This document shows positions 34,171 to 42,938 of a stretch of 64,000 nt of DNA, in pieces. A model generated the notes under the pieces. That model saw nothing but the letters and a program-made list of their open reading frames with translations. It had not been told where the DNA came from and made no database searches. The position numbers and the translations under genes were made by a program. The DNA comes from Clostridium cellulovorans 743B. Lineage in GTDB: Bacteria; Bacillota; Clostridia; Clostridiales; Clostridiaceae. The stretch's first letter is position 1. Each line of letters begins with the position of its first letter. The stretch spans positions 4,464,001 through 4,528,000 of the forward strand of contig NC_014393.1 in the NCBI RefSeq assembly GCF_000145275.1, in the 5' to 3' direction.

Positions 34171-34842
34171 CTATTGTGCGCTTACTTCTTCCTCATTTTT
34201 AACTTTCTTTGTTGGAAGAACCTCACCTTTATATACCCATACTTTTACACCAATCTTGCCGTATGTAGTATTTGCTTCTGCAAATCCATAATCAATATCA
34301 GCTCTAAGTGTTTGTAGTGGAATTGTACCTTCGTGATATTGCTCTGTTCTAGCAATTTCAGCTCCTGCTAATCTACCAGCACATGCAGTTTTAACACCTC
34401 TCACGCCTTGCTTCATAGCTCTTTGAATTGTTTGTTTCATAGCTCTTCTAAAAGAAATTCTCTTTTCTAATTGTTGTGCTATGCTTTCAGCCATTAATTG
34501 TGCATCAGTTTCAGCATTTTTGATTTCAACTATATTTATTAAAATATTCTTATCTGCTGATATTTTTAATAAATCTTTCTTTAAAGCTTCAATACCTTGA
34601 CCGCCTCTTCCGATGATCATACCTGGTTTAGCTGTGTATATATTTAACTTAACTCTTTTTGCTTTTCTTTCTATTTCTATTTTAGAAATACCAGAGTTAT
34701 AAAGTTTAGTCTTTACAAAGTCTCTAATTTTATTGTCTTCAACTAAGTAATTAGCAAATTCTTTTTTGTCTGCAAACCATTTTGCATCCCAATCTTTTAT
34801 AACGCCGACTCTTAACCCATGTGGATTTACCTTTTGACCCAA
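34171..34842 (-). CDS. rpsC: 30S ribosomal protein S3
   Basis: A 223-residue protein with a KH type-2 domain (GMIIGRGGQGIEALKKDL) and the S3 C-terminal domain (RADIDYGFAEANTTYGKIGVKVWVYKGE). It lines the mRNA entry tunnel with S4 and S5. It lies between rplV and rplP. Confidence 0.98.
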   Translation of the reverse strand: MGQKVNPHGLRVGVIKDWDAKWFADKKEFANYLVEDNKIRDFVKTKLYNSGISKIEIERKAKRVKLNIYTAKPGMIIGRGGQGIEALKKDLLKISADKNILINIVEIKNAETDAQLMAESIAQQLEKRISFRRAMKQTIQRAMKQGVRGVKTACAGRLAGAEIARTEQYHEGTIPLQTLRADIDYGFAEANTTYGKIGVKVWVYKGEVLPTKKVKNEEEVSAQ

Positions 34843-34857
34843 AGTTTTTCCCTCCTT

Positions 34858-35193
34858 CTACGCTCTTTCTTTAACTACTAGAGTTATATGAGATGTTCTC
34901 TTTTTAATGCTAAATGCTCTTCCTTGTGCATGTGGTCTAAATCTCTTTAAAGTTGGACCTTGACCTGTATGAGCATCAGAAACATATAAGTTCTCTCTGC
35001 TTAAATTTAAATTGTTTTCTGCGTTAGCAACAGCGGATTTAAGTAATTTATTTACTACAACTGCTGCATCCTTAGGAGTATATTGTAAAATTGCGAATGC
35101 TTCATTCACATTTTTACCTCTTATTAAGTCTAACACTATGTTCACCTTCGTTGGTGACATTCTTATATATCTAGCTATAGCCTTAGCTTCCAT
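34858..35193 (-). CDS. rplV: 50S ribosomal protein L22
   Basis: A 111-residue protein whose extended beta-hairpin lines the exit tunnel (GPTLKRFRPHAQGRAFSIKK). The hairpin shows no deletion of the kind linked to macrolide resistance. It lies between rpsS and rpsC. Confidence 0.98.
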   Translation of the reverse strand: MEAKAIARYIRMSPTKVNIVLDLIRGKNVNEAFAILQYTPKDAAVVVNKLLKSAVANAENNLNLSRENLYVSDAHTGQGPTLKRFRPHAQGRAFSIKKRTSHITLVVKERA

Positions 35194-35217
35194 GTTGAAA
35201 AGTCCTCCTTTCTAAGC

Positions 35218-35499
35218 TTATCTCTTCTTACCAGATGATTTCTCTTGTATATGACCTTTAAATGTTCTAGTTAATACGAATTCACCTAGTTTATGACCTA
35301 CCATATCTTCTACAACGTACACTGGAACGTGTTTTCTTCCATCATGAACTGCGATTGTGTGACCAACCATTTGAGGGAAAATTGTTGAACTTCTTGACCA
35401 AGTTTTTATAACTTTCTTCTCATTTTTTTCGTTCATTTCGTTGATCTTTGCTAATAATGATTCTTTTATATAAGGTCCTTTTTTTACTGATCTACTCAT
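35218..35499 (-). CDS. rpsS: 30S ribosomal protein S19
   Basis: A 93-residue head protein beginning MSRSVKKGPYIKESLL and containing the signature GRKHVPVYVVEDMVGHKLGEF. It binds S13 and the 16S 3' domain. A 64-base gap with a hairpin separates it from rplB. Confidence 0.98.
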   Translation of the reverse strand: MSRSVKKGPYIKESLLAKINEMNEKNEKKVIKTWSRSSTIFPQMVGHTIAVHDGRKHVPVYVVEDMVGHKLGEFVLTRTFKGHIQEKSSGKKR

Positions 35500-35533
35500 T
35501 AAATTTGGCCTCCCTTCATCAAACCTTCAATTA

Positions 35534-35565
35534 AATCAGAAGAGAATTATAATTCTCTCCTGATT
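35534..35565 (-). promoter_or_regulatory. Intercistronic hairpin between rplB and rpsS
   Basis: Arms 35534-35548 and 35551-35565 pair at 14 of 15 positions (AATCAGAAGAGAATT). The stem overlaps the rplB stop codon. No U-run follows, so it is more likely an mRNA stability, processing or translation element than a terminator. Confidence 0.6.
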
Positions 35566-36394
35566 ATTTTCTACCCTTGATAATAAGTCTATCTGAGTAT
35601 TTCTTCTTCTTTCTTGTTTTGTATCCAAGTGCTGGTTTACCCCATGGAGTACGTGGACTTGCGTGTCCTACTGGTGATTTACCTTCACCACCACCGTGAG
35701 GGTGATCGTTAGGGTTCATTACAGAACCTCTTACTGTAGGTCTGATACCCATGTGTCTTTTTCTACCAGCTTTACCTATATTGATGATTTCGTGTGTTAA
35801 GTTTGATACAGTTCCTATTGTAGCTCTGCATTCAATTCTAACATATCTCATTTCACCTGAAGGTAATCTTAATGTTGCATAGTTGCCTTCTTTAGCCATA
35901 AGCTGTGCTGAAGCACCGGCAGATCTAACTAATTGAGCACCTTTTCCAGCTGCTAATTCTACATTATGAACAACTGTACCAACTGGAATGTTCTTTAATG
36001 GTAAGCAGTTACCTGGTTTGATATCAGCGTTAACGCCTGACTCAACAACATCTCCAACTTTTATTCCAACTGGTGCGATGATATATCTCTTCTCACCATC
36101 TGCATATGATACAAGTGAAATGTAAGCAGATCTGTTTGGATCGTACTCAACTGAAACTACCTTTGCTGGTATTCCATCTTTATCATTTCTCTTGAAATCT
36201 ATTAATCTATATTTTTGCTTAGCACCACCACCGTGATGTCTAACAGTTATTTTACCTTGATTGTTTCTACCACCTGTTTTATTTTTTGATACAAGAAGTG
36301 ATTTTTCAGGCACATTTGTAGTTATGAACTCAAATGTATCCATAGTCATTTCTCTTCTTGAAGGTGTGGTAGGTTTATACGTTCTAACTGCCAT
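35564..36394 (-). CDS. rplB: 50S ribosomal protein L2
   Basis: A 276-residue primary 23S-binding protein next to the peptidyl-transferase centre. The conserved C-terminal GSVMNPNDHPHGGGEGKSP includes the histidine long discussed for peptidyl transfer. It lies between rplW and rpsS in the S10 operon. Confidence 0.98.
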   Translation of the reverse strand: MAVRTYKPTTPSRREMTMDTFEFITTNVPEKSLLVSKNKTGGRNNQGKITVRHHGGGAKQKYRLIDFKRNDKDGIPAKVVSVEYDPNRSAYISLVSYADGEKRYIIAPVGIKVGDVVESGVNADIKPGNCLPLKNIPVGTVVHNVELAAGKGAQLVRSAGASAQLMAKEGNYATLRLPSGEMRYVRIECRATIGTVSNLTHEIINIGKAGRKRHMGIRPTVRGSVMNPNDHPHGGGEGKSPVGHASPRTPWGKPALGYKTRKKKKYSDRLIIKGRK

Positions 36395-36449
36395 GCAATT
36401 TCCCTCCTTCTTTTTCGCTTATCTGGCCTCAGCCAATACCTGCTTTTTA

Positions 36450-36743
36450 TTACATTCCTTCGAAGAATTCGATTGTTTTGCTTTCTTCTGTTAATTTAAC
36501 AACAGCTTTTTTATAGTCAGCTCTTTTACCGATGTGTACGCCTACTCTTTTAGTTTTACCTAAGTAGTTAGCTGTTTTAACATCTGCTACTTCAACTCCG
36601 AAAACTTCTTCAACTGCCTTTTTAACTTGGCACTTGTTAGCATTTACATCTACTAGGAAAGTGTATTTCTTTTCAGCCATTTCGCTCATGCTTTTTTCAG
36701 TAATAACAGGCTTTCTTATAATATCATAGCTTGTTAATTTCAT
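36450..36743 (-). CDS. rplW: 50S ribosomal protein L23
   Basis: A 97-residue protein at the tunnel exit, where it docks trigger factor and SRP. It shows DIIRKPVITEKSM and the KANYLGKTKRVG loop region. Its ATG overlaps the rplD stop by one base. Confidence 0.98.
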   Translation of the reverse strand: MKLTSYDIIRKPVITEKSMSEMAEKKYTFLVDVNANKCQVKKAVEEVFGVEVADVKTANYLGKTKRVGVHIGKRADYKKAVVKLTEESKTIEFFEGM

Positions 36744-37363
36744 TATGCGTACACCTCCTCAATCTTTGATACAGCATCCTTAGTGATTAATACCTTTGGA
36801 TACTTTAATAAGTCATATACATTGATATTGTTTACTGGTATTACTTCAACACCTTCAACATTTCTGATTGACTTATATACATTTTCATTTGATTCAGCAA
36901 CTACTACTAAAGCTTTTTTAACTTCAAAAGCTTTTAACATAGCAACTGCTTCCTTAGTCTTTGGAGCATCAAAAGCTAAGCTTTCTAATACTACTAACTC
37001 GTTATCATTAACTTTGCTAGTTAATACAGATTTCATAGCAGTTCTCTTCATTGACTTTGGAATTGATACTCTATAATCTCTTGGTTTTGGTGCAAATACT
37101 ATACCACCATGAATCCATTGTGGCGATCTGATTGAACCTTGTCTAGCTCTACCAGTTCCCTTTTGTCTCCAAGGTTTGATTCCACCCCCAGAAACTTCAG
37201 CTCTTGTTTTAGCTGATTGAGTTCCTTGTCTTTTATTTGCTAATAAAGCAACAACTACTTGATGTACTGCTGCTTCACTAATTTTAGCTGCAAATACATT
37301 GTCATTTAATTGGATATCTCCAACATTTTGGCCTTCTTTATTAAATAATCCTACTGTAGGCAT
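36743..37363 (-). CDS. rplD: 50S ribosomal protein L4
   Basis: A 206-residue protein with the long tunnel-lining loop (KQGTQSAKTRAEVSGGGIKP and WRQKGTGRARQGSIRSP). In enterobacteria L4 represses its own operon through the S10 leader; a structured leader also exists here, but a role for L4 is untested. Confidence 0.98.
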   Translation of the reverse strand: MPTVGLFNKEGQNVGDIQLNDNVFAAKISEAAVHQVVVALLANKRQGTQSAKTRAEVSGGGIKPWRQKGTGRARQGSIRSPQWIHGGIVFAPKPRDYRVSIPKSMKRTAMKSVLTSKVNDNELVVLESLAFDAPKTKEAVAMLKAFEVKKALVVVAESNENVYKSIRNVEGVEVIPVNNINVYDLLKYPKVLITKDAVSKIEEVYA

Positions 37364-37390
37364 TCTGCATCCTCCTTTCCTGGGTTAATA

Positions 37391-38020
37391 TTAAGCTTTA
37401 ACTGCATTTCTGATAACAACAAAGCCTTTATTTGGTCCTGGAACAGCTCCTTTTATAAGGATGATGTTTTTATCAACCATAACCTTAGCAACTGTTAAAT
37501 TCATAACAGTAGTGTTTTTAGCTCCCATGTGACCAGGTAATTTTTTATTTTTAAATGTTCTTGAAGGATCTGATGAAGCTCCCATAGAACCTGGAGCTCT
37601 GTGGAATTTTGAACCGTGGCTCATTGGTCCTCTGTGTGCGCCCCATCTCTTAATTGTACCTTGGAATCCCTTACCTTTAGAAACTCCTGATACGTCTACT
37701 TTTTCTCCAGCCTCGAAGATATCAACTTTAAACTCATCTTTAACGTTGTATCCTGATACATCTTCTAATCTTAATTCTTTAACATATCTTTTTACTGGAA
37801 CACCTGCTGCTGCGAAATGTCCTTTCATAGGTTTGTTAAATAAATTTTCTCTCTTGTCGCCAAATCCAACTTGAATTGCTTCATAACCATCTTTATCGAT
37901 AGTTTTCTTTTGGATTACTACGCAAGGACCTGCTTCTACAACAGTAACAGGTATTAATTTTCTGTTCTCGTCAAAAATTTGGGTCATACCAATTTTTTTG
38001 CCTAGTATTGCCTTTTTCAT
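37391..38020 (-). CDS. rplC: 50S ribosomal protein L3
   Basis: A 209-residue early-assembly protein that begins MKKAILGKKIGMTQIFDE. The signature FQGTIKRWGAHRGPMSHGSKFHR reaches toward the peptidyl-transferase centre. It follows rpsJ after 85 bases that hold a small hairpin. Confidence 0.98.
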   Translation of the reverse strand: MKKAILGKKIGMTQIFDENRKLIPVTVVEAGPCVVIQKKTIDKDGYEAIQVGFGDKRENLFNKPMKGHFAAAGVPVKRYVKELRLEDVSGYNVKDEFKVDIFEAGEKVDVSGVSKGKGFQGTIKRWGAHRGPMSHGSKFHRAPGSMGASSDPSRTFKNKKLPGHMGAKNTTVMNLTVAKVMVDKNIILIKGAVPGPNKGFVVIRNAVKA

Positions 38021-38046
38021 CCTGAATACCTCCTAACATATTAGCG

Positions 38047-38063
38047 GATCACCCTTGGTGATC
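38047..38063 (-). promoter_or_regulatory. Small hairpin between rpsJ and rplC
   Basis: GATCACC (38047-38053) and GGTGATC (38057-38063) form a perfect 7-bp stem with a 3-base loop, just upstream of the rplC ribosome binding site. There is no U-run, so it may affect rplC translation or mRNA processing. Confidence 0.45.
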
Positions 38064-38105
38064 ATAATAGTCCGAATAGCTATTTATCTAAACAAACTAT
38101 ATTTT

Positions 38106-38420
38106 TTATTCTGATAATTTAATTTCGATATCAACACCAGCTGGTAAGTCTAATCTCATTAGAGCATCAACAGTTTTTGGTGATGGACTTAATATATCCA
38201 CAAGTCTCTTATGAGTTCTGATTTCGAATTGCTCTCTAGAATCTTTGTACTTATGTACAGCTCTAAGGATAGTTACAACATCTTTTTCAGTTGGTAGTGG
38301 CACTGGACCAGCAACCTTTGCTCCTGTAGATTTTGCAGTTTCAACAATTCTTTCAGCTGATTGATCAAGTAATGTGTGATCAAAAGCCTTTAATCTTATT
38401 CTTATTTTTTGCTTTGCCAT
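38106..38420 (-). CDS. rpsJ: 30S ribosomal protein S10
   Basis: A 104-residue protein, also known as the antitermination factor NusE. Its core AGPVPLPTEKDVVTILRAVHKYKDSREQFEIRTHKRL (shown by its first and last parts in the translation) is the S10 signature. It heads the S10-spc-alpha cluster, which follows without interruption to rplQ. Two promoters and a leader of about 200 bases lie upstream. Confidence 0.98.
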   Translation of the reverse strand: MAKQKIRIRLKAFDHTLLDQSAERIVETAKSTGAKVAGPVPLPTEKDVVTILRAVHKYKDSREQFEIRTHKRLVDILSPSPKTVDALMRLDLPAGVDIEIKLSE

Positions 38421-38625
38421 TTCTATTCCCTCCTTTTCATCGCACGTTATACTTTATGCGTACAATAACGGATATACTGTAAACCCTTCCACGTGTATCG
38501 CATACTGCAATAACACCCTTCCAAGATGCACTATTCCGCCGCCTGGTTCAAGACCAAGACATACTCCGCAAGAATCTCCCTAAAGTCAGGCCACCTCTTG
38601 CTTCATCGCCATTTTTACTCACAAC
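38421..38625 (-). promoter_or_regulatory. Long GC-richer leader of the S10 operon
   Basis: About 205 bases lie between the proximal promoter's start point and rpsJ. A hand count gives roughly 45% G+C, clearly above the surrounding intergenic DNA. Visible pairings include a TTGGT/ACCAG stem, GTGTTATTGC with GCGATACAC, and CGTTAT with ATAACG close to the ribosome binding site. This looks like a structured mRNA leader, the place where L4 acts in other bacteria. Confidence 0.55.
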
Positions 38626-38631
38626 TCTTAT

Positions 38632-38660
38632 ATTATAACTTAGAAAACTAAGAATTGCAA
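38632..38660 (-). promoter_or_regulatory. Proximal promoter of the S10 operon
   Basis: TTGCAA (38660-38655) and TATAAT (38637-38632) are 17 bp apart on the minus strand. Confidence 0.75.
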
Positions 38661-38762
38661 TAGCTTATTTATTAAAGGTTCTAATTTTGTAACTTAACTA
38701 AAAACATTGTATTTTTAGTTCTATTACTAATGATTATTGCCCCGCTAAACGTCACTTTATAC

Positions 38763-38791
38763 ATTATAGTGTATGTAATTCATTATGTAAA
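38763..38791 (-). promoter_or_regulatory. Distal promoter of the S10 operon
   Basis: TTTACA (38791-38786) and TATAAT (38768-38763) are 17 bp apart on the minus strand, between the tufB terminator and the proximal promoter. Between this and the leader (38661-38762) I see nothing else. Confidence 0.65.
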
Positions 38792-38811
38792 TAGCTTTTT
38801 TCTACTTATTT

Positions 38812-38850
38812 CACTATAAAAAAAGAAGATAGACGTCTCTATCTTCTTTT
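38812..38850 (-). terminator. Terminator of the str operon (after tufB)
   Basis: AAAAGAAGATAGA (38821-38833) pairs perfectly with TCTATCTTCTTTT (38838-38850), loop of four. On the minus strand the stem continues into a T-run. It is 180 bases after the tufB stop; the stretch between is featureless. Confidence 0.88.
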
Positions 38851-39029
38851 CATAAACTGCAGTTTGTTTGTTTTTATTATATTAATATAATTTTGTTAAA
38901 GATATATCATTAAACTATTTATTAAAATCGATTTATTTCATTCTGTCTGTCTAAATAATGTCCATCTAAAATCTGCATCTAATTTTGTCTTATGCTATTA
39001 TGTCTATTTAAAAGTCATTTCGTTTAAAT

Positions 39030-40237
39030 ATTATTCAACGATTGTTGTAACAACACCTGAACCAACTGTTCTTCCGCCTTCTCTGATAGCGAATCTTAGG
39101 TTTTCATCCATTGCTACTTGTGTTATTAATTCTACGTTCATGTCGATGTGGTCTCCTGGCATTACCATTTCAACTCCGTCTGGTAATTTGATTGAACCTG
39201 TAACGTCTGTTGTTCTGAAGTAGAATTGTGGTCTGTATCCATCGAAGAATGGTGTGTGTCTTCCGCCTTCTTCTTTCTTAAGTACGTATACTTGACCTAC
39301 GAACTTGCTGTGTGGTGTTACTGAACCTGGTTTTGATAATACTTGACCTCTTTCGATTTCATCTCTTTGAACACCTCTTAATAATGCTCCGATGTTATCT
39401 CCTGCCATTGCTTCATCAAGTAATTTCTTGAACATTTCTACACCTGTTACAGTGATTTTTCTTGTTTCTTCGTGTAATCCAACTAGTTCTACTTCGTCTC
39501 CTACATGAAGAATTCCTCTTTCAACTCTTCCAGTTGCAACTGTTCCTCTTCCAGTGATTGTGAATACATCTTCTACTGGCATTAAGAATGGTTTGTCTGT
39601 TGCTCTTTCTGGTGTTGGGATGTATGAATCAACTGCTGCCATTAATTCCATTACGCATTTTGTTGCTTCTTCATCTGATGGGTTTTCTAATGCTTTTAAT
39701 GCTGATCCTGTTATTACTGGAGTATCATCTCCTGGGAATCCGTATTCATCTAGTAATTCTCTTACTTCCATTTCAACTAATTCTAATAATTCTGGATCGT
39801 CTACCATATCTGCTTTGTTTAAGAATACTACTATGTATTGTACACCAACTCTTGATGATAATAGTATGTGTTCTCTTGTTTGTGGCATTGGACCATCTGC
39901 TGCTGAACAAACTAATATTGCTCCGTCCATTTGCGCTGCTCCAGTGATCATGTTCTTAACATAGTCAGCATGTCCTGGACAGTCAACGTGTGCATAATGT
40001 CTATTTTCAGTTTCGTACTCAACGTGAGCTGTGTTGATTGTGATTCCTCTTTCTTTTTCTTCTGGCGCTTTATCTATTTCGTCATATTTGAAAGCTTTTG
40101 CTCCACCTTTAAGTGCAAGTACTGATGTGATTGCAGCTGTTAATGTTGTCTTACCGTGGTCAACGTGACCAATTGTTCCGATGTTTACGTGTGGTTTTGT
40201 TCTTTCGAATTTTGATTTTGACATCTTGATTTCCTCC
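39030..40237 (-). repeat. Duplicated tuf block, copy 1
   Basis: From one base after the stop codon to the end of the AGGAGG region, this 1,208-base block looks identical to 55092-56299. The sequences diverge abruptly at both edges. Shadow frames in other registers are also identical, so identity is at the DNA level, as expected from gene conversion. Confidence 0.92.
39031..40224 (-). CDS. tufB: Elongation factor Tu (copy 2, str operon)
   Basis: The 397-residue GTPase brings aminoacyl-tRNA to the ribosome. The G motifs are GHVDHGKT (19-26), DCPGH and NKAD, with His in the catalytic switch II as usual. Domains 2 and 3 follow and end GGRTVGSGVVTTIVE. The protein is identical to the second copy at 55093-56286. 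It is the last gene of rpsL-rpsG-fusA-tuf, 30 bases behind fusA, and is followed by a strong terminator. Letters A and B are assigned arbitrarily. Confidence 0.98.
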   Translation of the reverse strand: MSKSKFERTKPHVNIGTIGHVDHGKTTLTAAITSVLALKGGAKAFKYDEIDKAPEEKERGITINTAHVEYETENRHYAHVDCPGHADYVKNMITGAAQMDGAILVCSAADGPMPQTREHILLSSRVGVQYIVVFLNKADMVDDPELLELVEMEVRELLDEYGFPGDDTPVITGSALKALENPSDEEATKCVMELMAAVDSYIPTPERATDKPFLMPVEDVFTITGRGTVATGRVERGILHVGDEVELVGLHEETRKITVTGVEMFKKLLDEAMAGDNIGALLRGVQRDEIERGQVLSKPGSVTPHSKFVGQVYVLKKEEGGRHTPFFDGYRPQFYFRTTDVTGSIKLPDGVEMVMPGDHIDMNVELITQVAMDENLRFAIREGGRTVGSGVVTTIVE

Positions 40238-40254
40238 CTTATTTAAACCCTTTA

Positions 40255-42324
40255 TTATTTTGCGTTTCTTTCTCCAGCAATTTTATCCTGGATATTTCTT
40301 GGAACATCTTCATAATGATCTGTTTCCATGCTGTAAGTTCCTCTACCTTGAGTCTTAGATCTTAATGCAGTTGCATAACCAAACATTTCAGAAAGTGGAA
40401 CGAATGATCTGATAACTTGAGCTCCTGCTCTATTTTCCATACCATCAATTCTACCTCTTCTTGAGTTTATGTCACCAATTACATCTCCCATGTATTCTTC
40501 TGGAACTGTAACTTCAACTTTCATTATTGGTTCAAGTAGTACTGGATTTGCTTTAGCCATAGCATTTTTGAATGCCATAGATCCAGCGATTTTAAATGCC
40601 ATTTCTGATGAGTCAACATCATGGTATGAACCGTCAACTAGCTTGATCTTGAAGTTTATAACTGGGAATCCTGCAACTACACCGCTATTTGAAGCTTCTT
40701 GAATACCATTATCGATAGGTGAAATAAATTCTTTAGGAATAGCTCCTCCAACGATAGCGTTTTCGAATTCATATGCACCTTCATGAGGCATCATTTCTAT
40801 CCAACAGTGACCATATTGTCCTCTACCACCAGATTGTCTTACAAACTTACCTTCAGCTCTAACAGCTTCTCTGATAGTTTCTTTGTAAGCAACTTGTGGA
40901 GCACCAACATTACAATCAACTTTGAACTCTCTTGTTAATCTATCAACGATAATTTCAAGGTGAAGTTCTCCCATACCACCGATGATTGTTTGACCTGTTT
41001 CTTGGTCAGTAAAAGTTTTGAATGTAGGATCTTCTTCAGCAAGTTTTACAAGAGCTAAGCCCATTTTTTCTTGACCAGCTTTTGTTTTTGGTTCTATAGC
41101 AACATGGATAACTGGATCTGGGAATTCCATACTTTCTAGTACGATTGGATTTGCTTCCTCACATAAAGTATCTCCAGTTGTTGTATTTTTAAGACCTACG
41201 ATTGCACCTAATTCACCAGCTTCAAGACTTTCAACTTCTTCTCTGTGGTTAGCATGCATTTTAACAAGTCTTCCGATTCTTTCTTTCTTACCTTTCGTTG
41301 AGTTAAGAACATAAGAACCTGATTGAAGAACTCCTGAGTATACTCTAGCGAAAGCTAATTTACCAACGAATGGATCTGTAGCAATCTTAAATGCTAATGC
41401 AGACATTGGCTCTTCATCAGAAGCTTTTCTGCTATCTTCTTCACCTTCTAATGAAGTACCTTTTATAGCAGGTATATCAAGTGGTGATGGTAAGTAATCA
41501 ACAACTGAGTCGATCATTTGTTGAACACCTTTGTTCTTGTATGATGAACCACAGAATACAGGAACTATTTCATTAGCGATTACACCTTTTCTAAGAGCTG
41601 CTTTTAACTCTTCTACTGTTGGTTCTTCACCATCAAGGTATTTCATCATTAATTCTTCATCTAGTTCAGCTATTGATTCGATCATAGTTGCTCTATATTC
41701 TTCAACTTTATCTTTTAATTCAGCTGGAACTTCAGTTTCATCAACTTCTTTTCCTAGATCATCTTTATAAAGGATAGCTACGTTTCTTATTAAGTCTACC
41801 ATACCTTTGAATTGATCTTCAGCACCAATTGGATATTGGATTGGAACAGCATTTGCTTTTAATCTATCTCTTAATGTAGCAACACATCTAAAGAAATCTG
41901 CACCAACAGCATCCATTTTGTTTACATACACCATTCTTGGTACTTGGTATTTGTCTGCCTGTCTCCAAACAGTTTCAGTTTGTGGTTCAACACCACTCTT
42001 AGCATCTAGAACTGTAACAGCTCCATCAAGAACTCTTAGAGATCTTTCAACTTCAACAGTAAAGTCTACGTGTCCTGGTGTGTCAATGATGTTTAACTCA
42101 TGATCTCTCCATACACATGATGTTGCAGCAGAAGTTATTGTTATACCTCTTTCTTGTTCTTGAACCATCCAGTCCATCGTAGCTGCACCTTCATGAACTT
42201 CACCTATTTTATGTGTTCTTCCTGTGTAAAATAATATACGCTCAGTAGTTGTCGTTTTACCAGCATCTATATGGGCCATTATTCCAAAGTTACGGAACTT
42301 TTCTATAGGATATTTTCTAGCCAT
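40255..42324 (-). CDS. fusA: Elongation factor G
   Basis: The 689-residue translocase GTPase. It has GHIDAGKTTTTERILFYTG near the N-terminus, DTPGHVDF and NKMD G motifs, and domains II-V ending with the GRGTYSMETDHYEDVP segment. The usual length and domain order are kept. It lies between rpsG and tufB, separated from rpsG by a 79-base gap that holds a perfect 15-bp hairpin. Confidence 0.98.
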   Translation of the reverse strand: MARKYPIEKFRNFGIMAHIDAGKTTTTERILFYTGRTHKIGEVHEGAATMDWMVQEQERGITITSAATSCVWRDHELNIIDTPGHVDFTVEVERSLRVLDGAVTVLDAKSGVEPQTETVWRQADKYQVPRMVYVNKMDAVGADFFRCVATLRDRLKANAVPIQYPIGAEDQFKGMVDLIRNVAILYKDDLGKEVDETEVPAELKDKVEEYRATMIESIAELDEELMMKYLDGEEPTVEELKAALRKGVIANEIVPVFCGSSYKNKGVQQMIDSVVDYLPSPLDIPAIKGTSLEGEEDSRKASDEEPMSALAFKIATDPFVGKLAFARVYSGVLQSGSYVLNSTKGKKERIGRLVKMHANHREEVESLEAGELGAIVGLKNTTTGDTLCEEANPIVLESMEFPDPVIHVAIEPKTKAGQEKMGLALVKLAEEDPTFKTFTDQETGQTIIGGMGELHLEIIVDRLTREFKVDCNVGAPQVAYKETIREAVRAEGKFVRQSGGRGQYGHCWIEMMPHEGAYEFENAIVGGAIPKEFISPIDNGIQEASNSGVVAGFPVINFKIKLVDGSYHDVDSSEMAFKIAGSMAFKNAMAKANPVLLEPIMKVEVTVPEEYMGDVIGDINSRRGRIDGMENRAGAQVIRSFVPLSEMFGYATALRSKTQGRGTYSMETDHYEDVPRNIQDKIAGERNAK

Positions 42325-42363
42325 ACTATTTTTCCTCCTCTCAAGGTTTAAATTTTAATTCAA

Positions 42364-42397
42364 CAAAACTGTTTTGGTAAAAACCAAAACAGTTTTG
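42364..42397 (-). promoter_or_regulatory. Perfect 15-bp hairpin between rpsG and fusA
   Basis: CAAAACTGTTTTGGT (42364-42378) and its exact complement (42383-42397) flank a 4-base loop (UUUU in the mRNA). Downstream on the minus strand comes TTGAATT, not a U-run. It may set the S7:EF-G ratio by partial termination, RNA processing or stability. Confidence 0.65.
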
Positions 42398-42403
42398 AAC
42401 ATA

Positions 42404-42874
42404 TTAATATCTGTAGTGAGCGAAAGCTTTGTTTGCTTCTGCCATTTTGTGAGTATCTTCTCTCTTTTTAACAGCTGCACCAGTGTTATTGGCTGCATCC
42501 ATTAATTCATTAGCTAATCTTTCTCTTGCATACTTTTCGCCTCTTTTATTAGTTGCTGCAAGTATCCATCTGATTGCTAATGTCTGTCTTCTTTCTGGTC
42601 TTACTTCTATTGGAACTTGGTAGTTAGAACCACCTATTCTTCTAGCTTTAACCTCAAGAAGTGGCATTACATTATTCATAGCAGTTTCAAAAACCTCTAT
42701 TGGGTCTTTTTCTGTTTTCTTTTGAATAATTTCAAATGCTTCGTAGCAAACTCTTTGTGCTACACCTTTTTTACCATCTTCCATTATGTTGTTTATTAAC
42801 TTTGTAACAACTTTGTTGTTGTACATTGGATCTGGTAATACATCTCTTTTAGCTATATGTCCTTTTCTTGGCAC
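42404..42874 (-). CDS. rpsG: 30S ribosomal protein S7
   Basis: A 156-residue primary binder of the 16S 3' domain. The start is GTG 42874 (MPRKGHIAKRDVLPDPMYNN), eight bases after AGGAGG. The signature VEVRPERRQTLAIRW-type segment and the C-terminal helix ending FAHYRY are present. In other bacteria S7 represses the str operon from the rpsL-rpsG gap; a 166-base gap occurs here. Confidence 0.97.
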   Translation of the reverse strand: MPRKGHIAKRDVLPDPMYNNKVVTKLINNIMEDGKKGVAQRVCYEAFEIIQKKTEKDPIEVFETAMNNVMPLLEVKARRIGGSNYQVPIEVRPERRQTLAIRWILAATNKRGEKYARERLANELMDAANNTGAAVKKREDTHKMAEANKAFAHYRY

Positions 42875-42918
42875 TTTTCTTCCCTCCTTAACAGTTTAAA
42901 TTTAAGTTCATCGGTACT

Positions 42919-42938
42919 CGACAATTTATGTTTTGTCG
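42919..42938 (-). promoter_or_regulatory. Hairpin in the rpsL-rpsG gap
   Basis: CGACAA (42919-42924) and TTGTCG (42933-42938) form a perfect 6-bp stem with an 8-base loop, about 45 bases before the rpsG start. It lies where S7 binds str mRNA in enterobacteria, but the resemblance is positional only. Confidence 0.35.

Noticed and set aside
39554..39964. Overlapping plus-strand frames opposite both tuf genes
   Set aside because: They occur identically in both tuf copies only because the DNA is identical. They have no start signals of their own.
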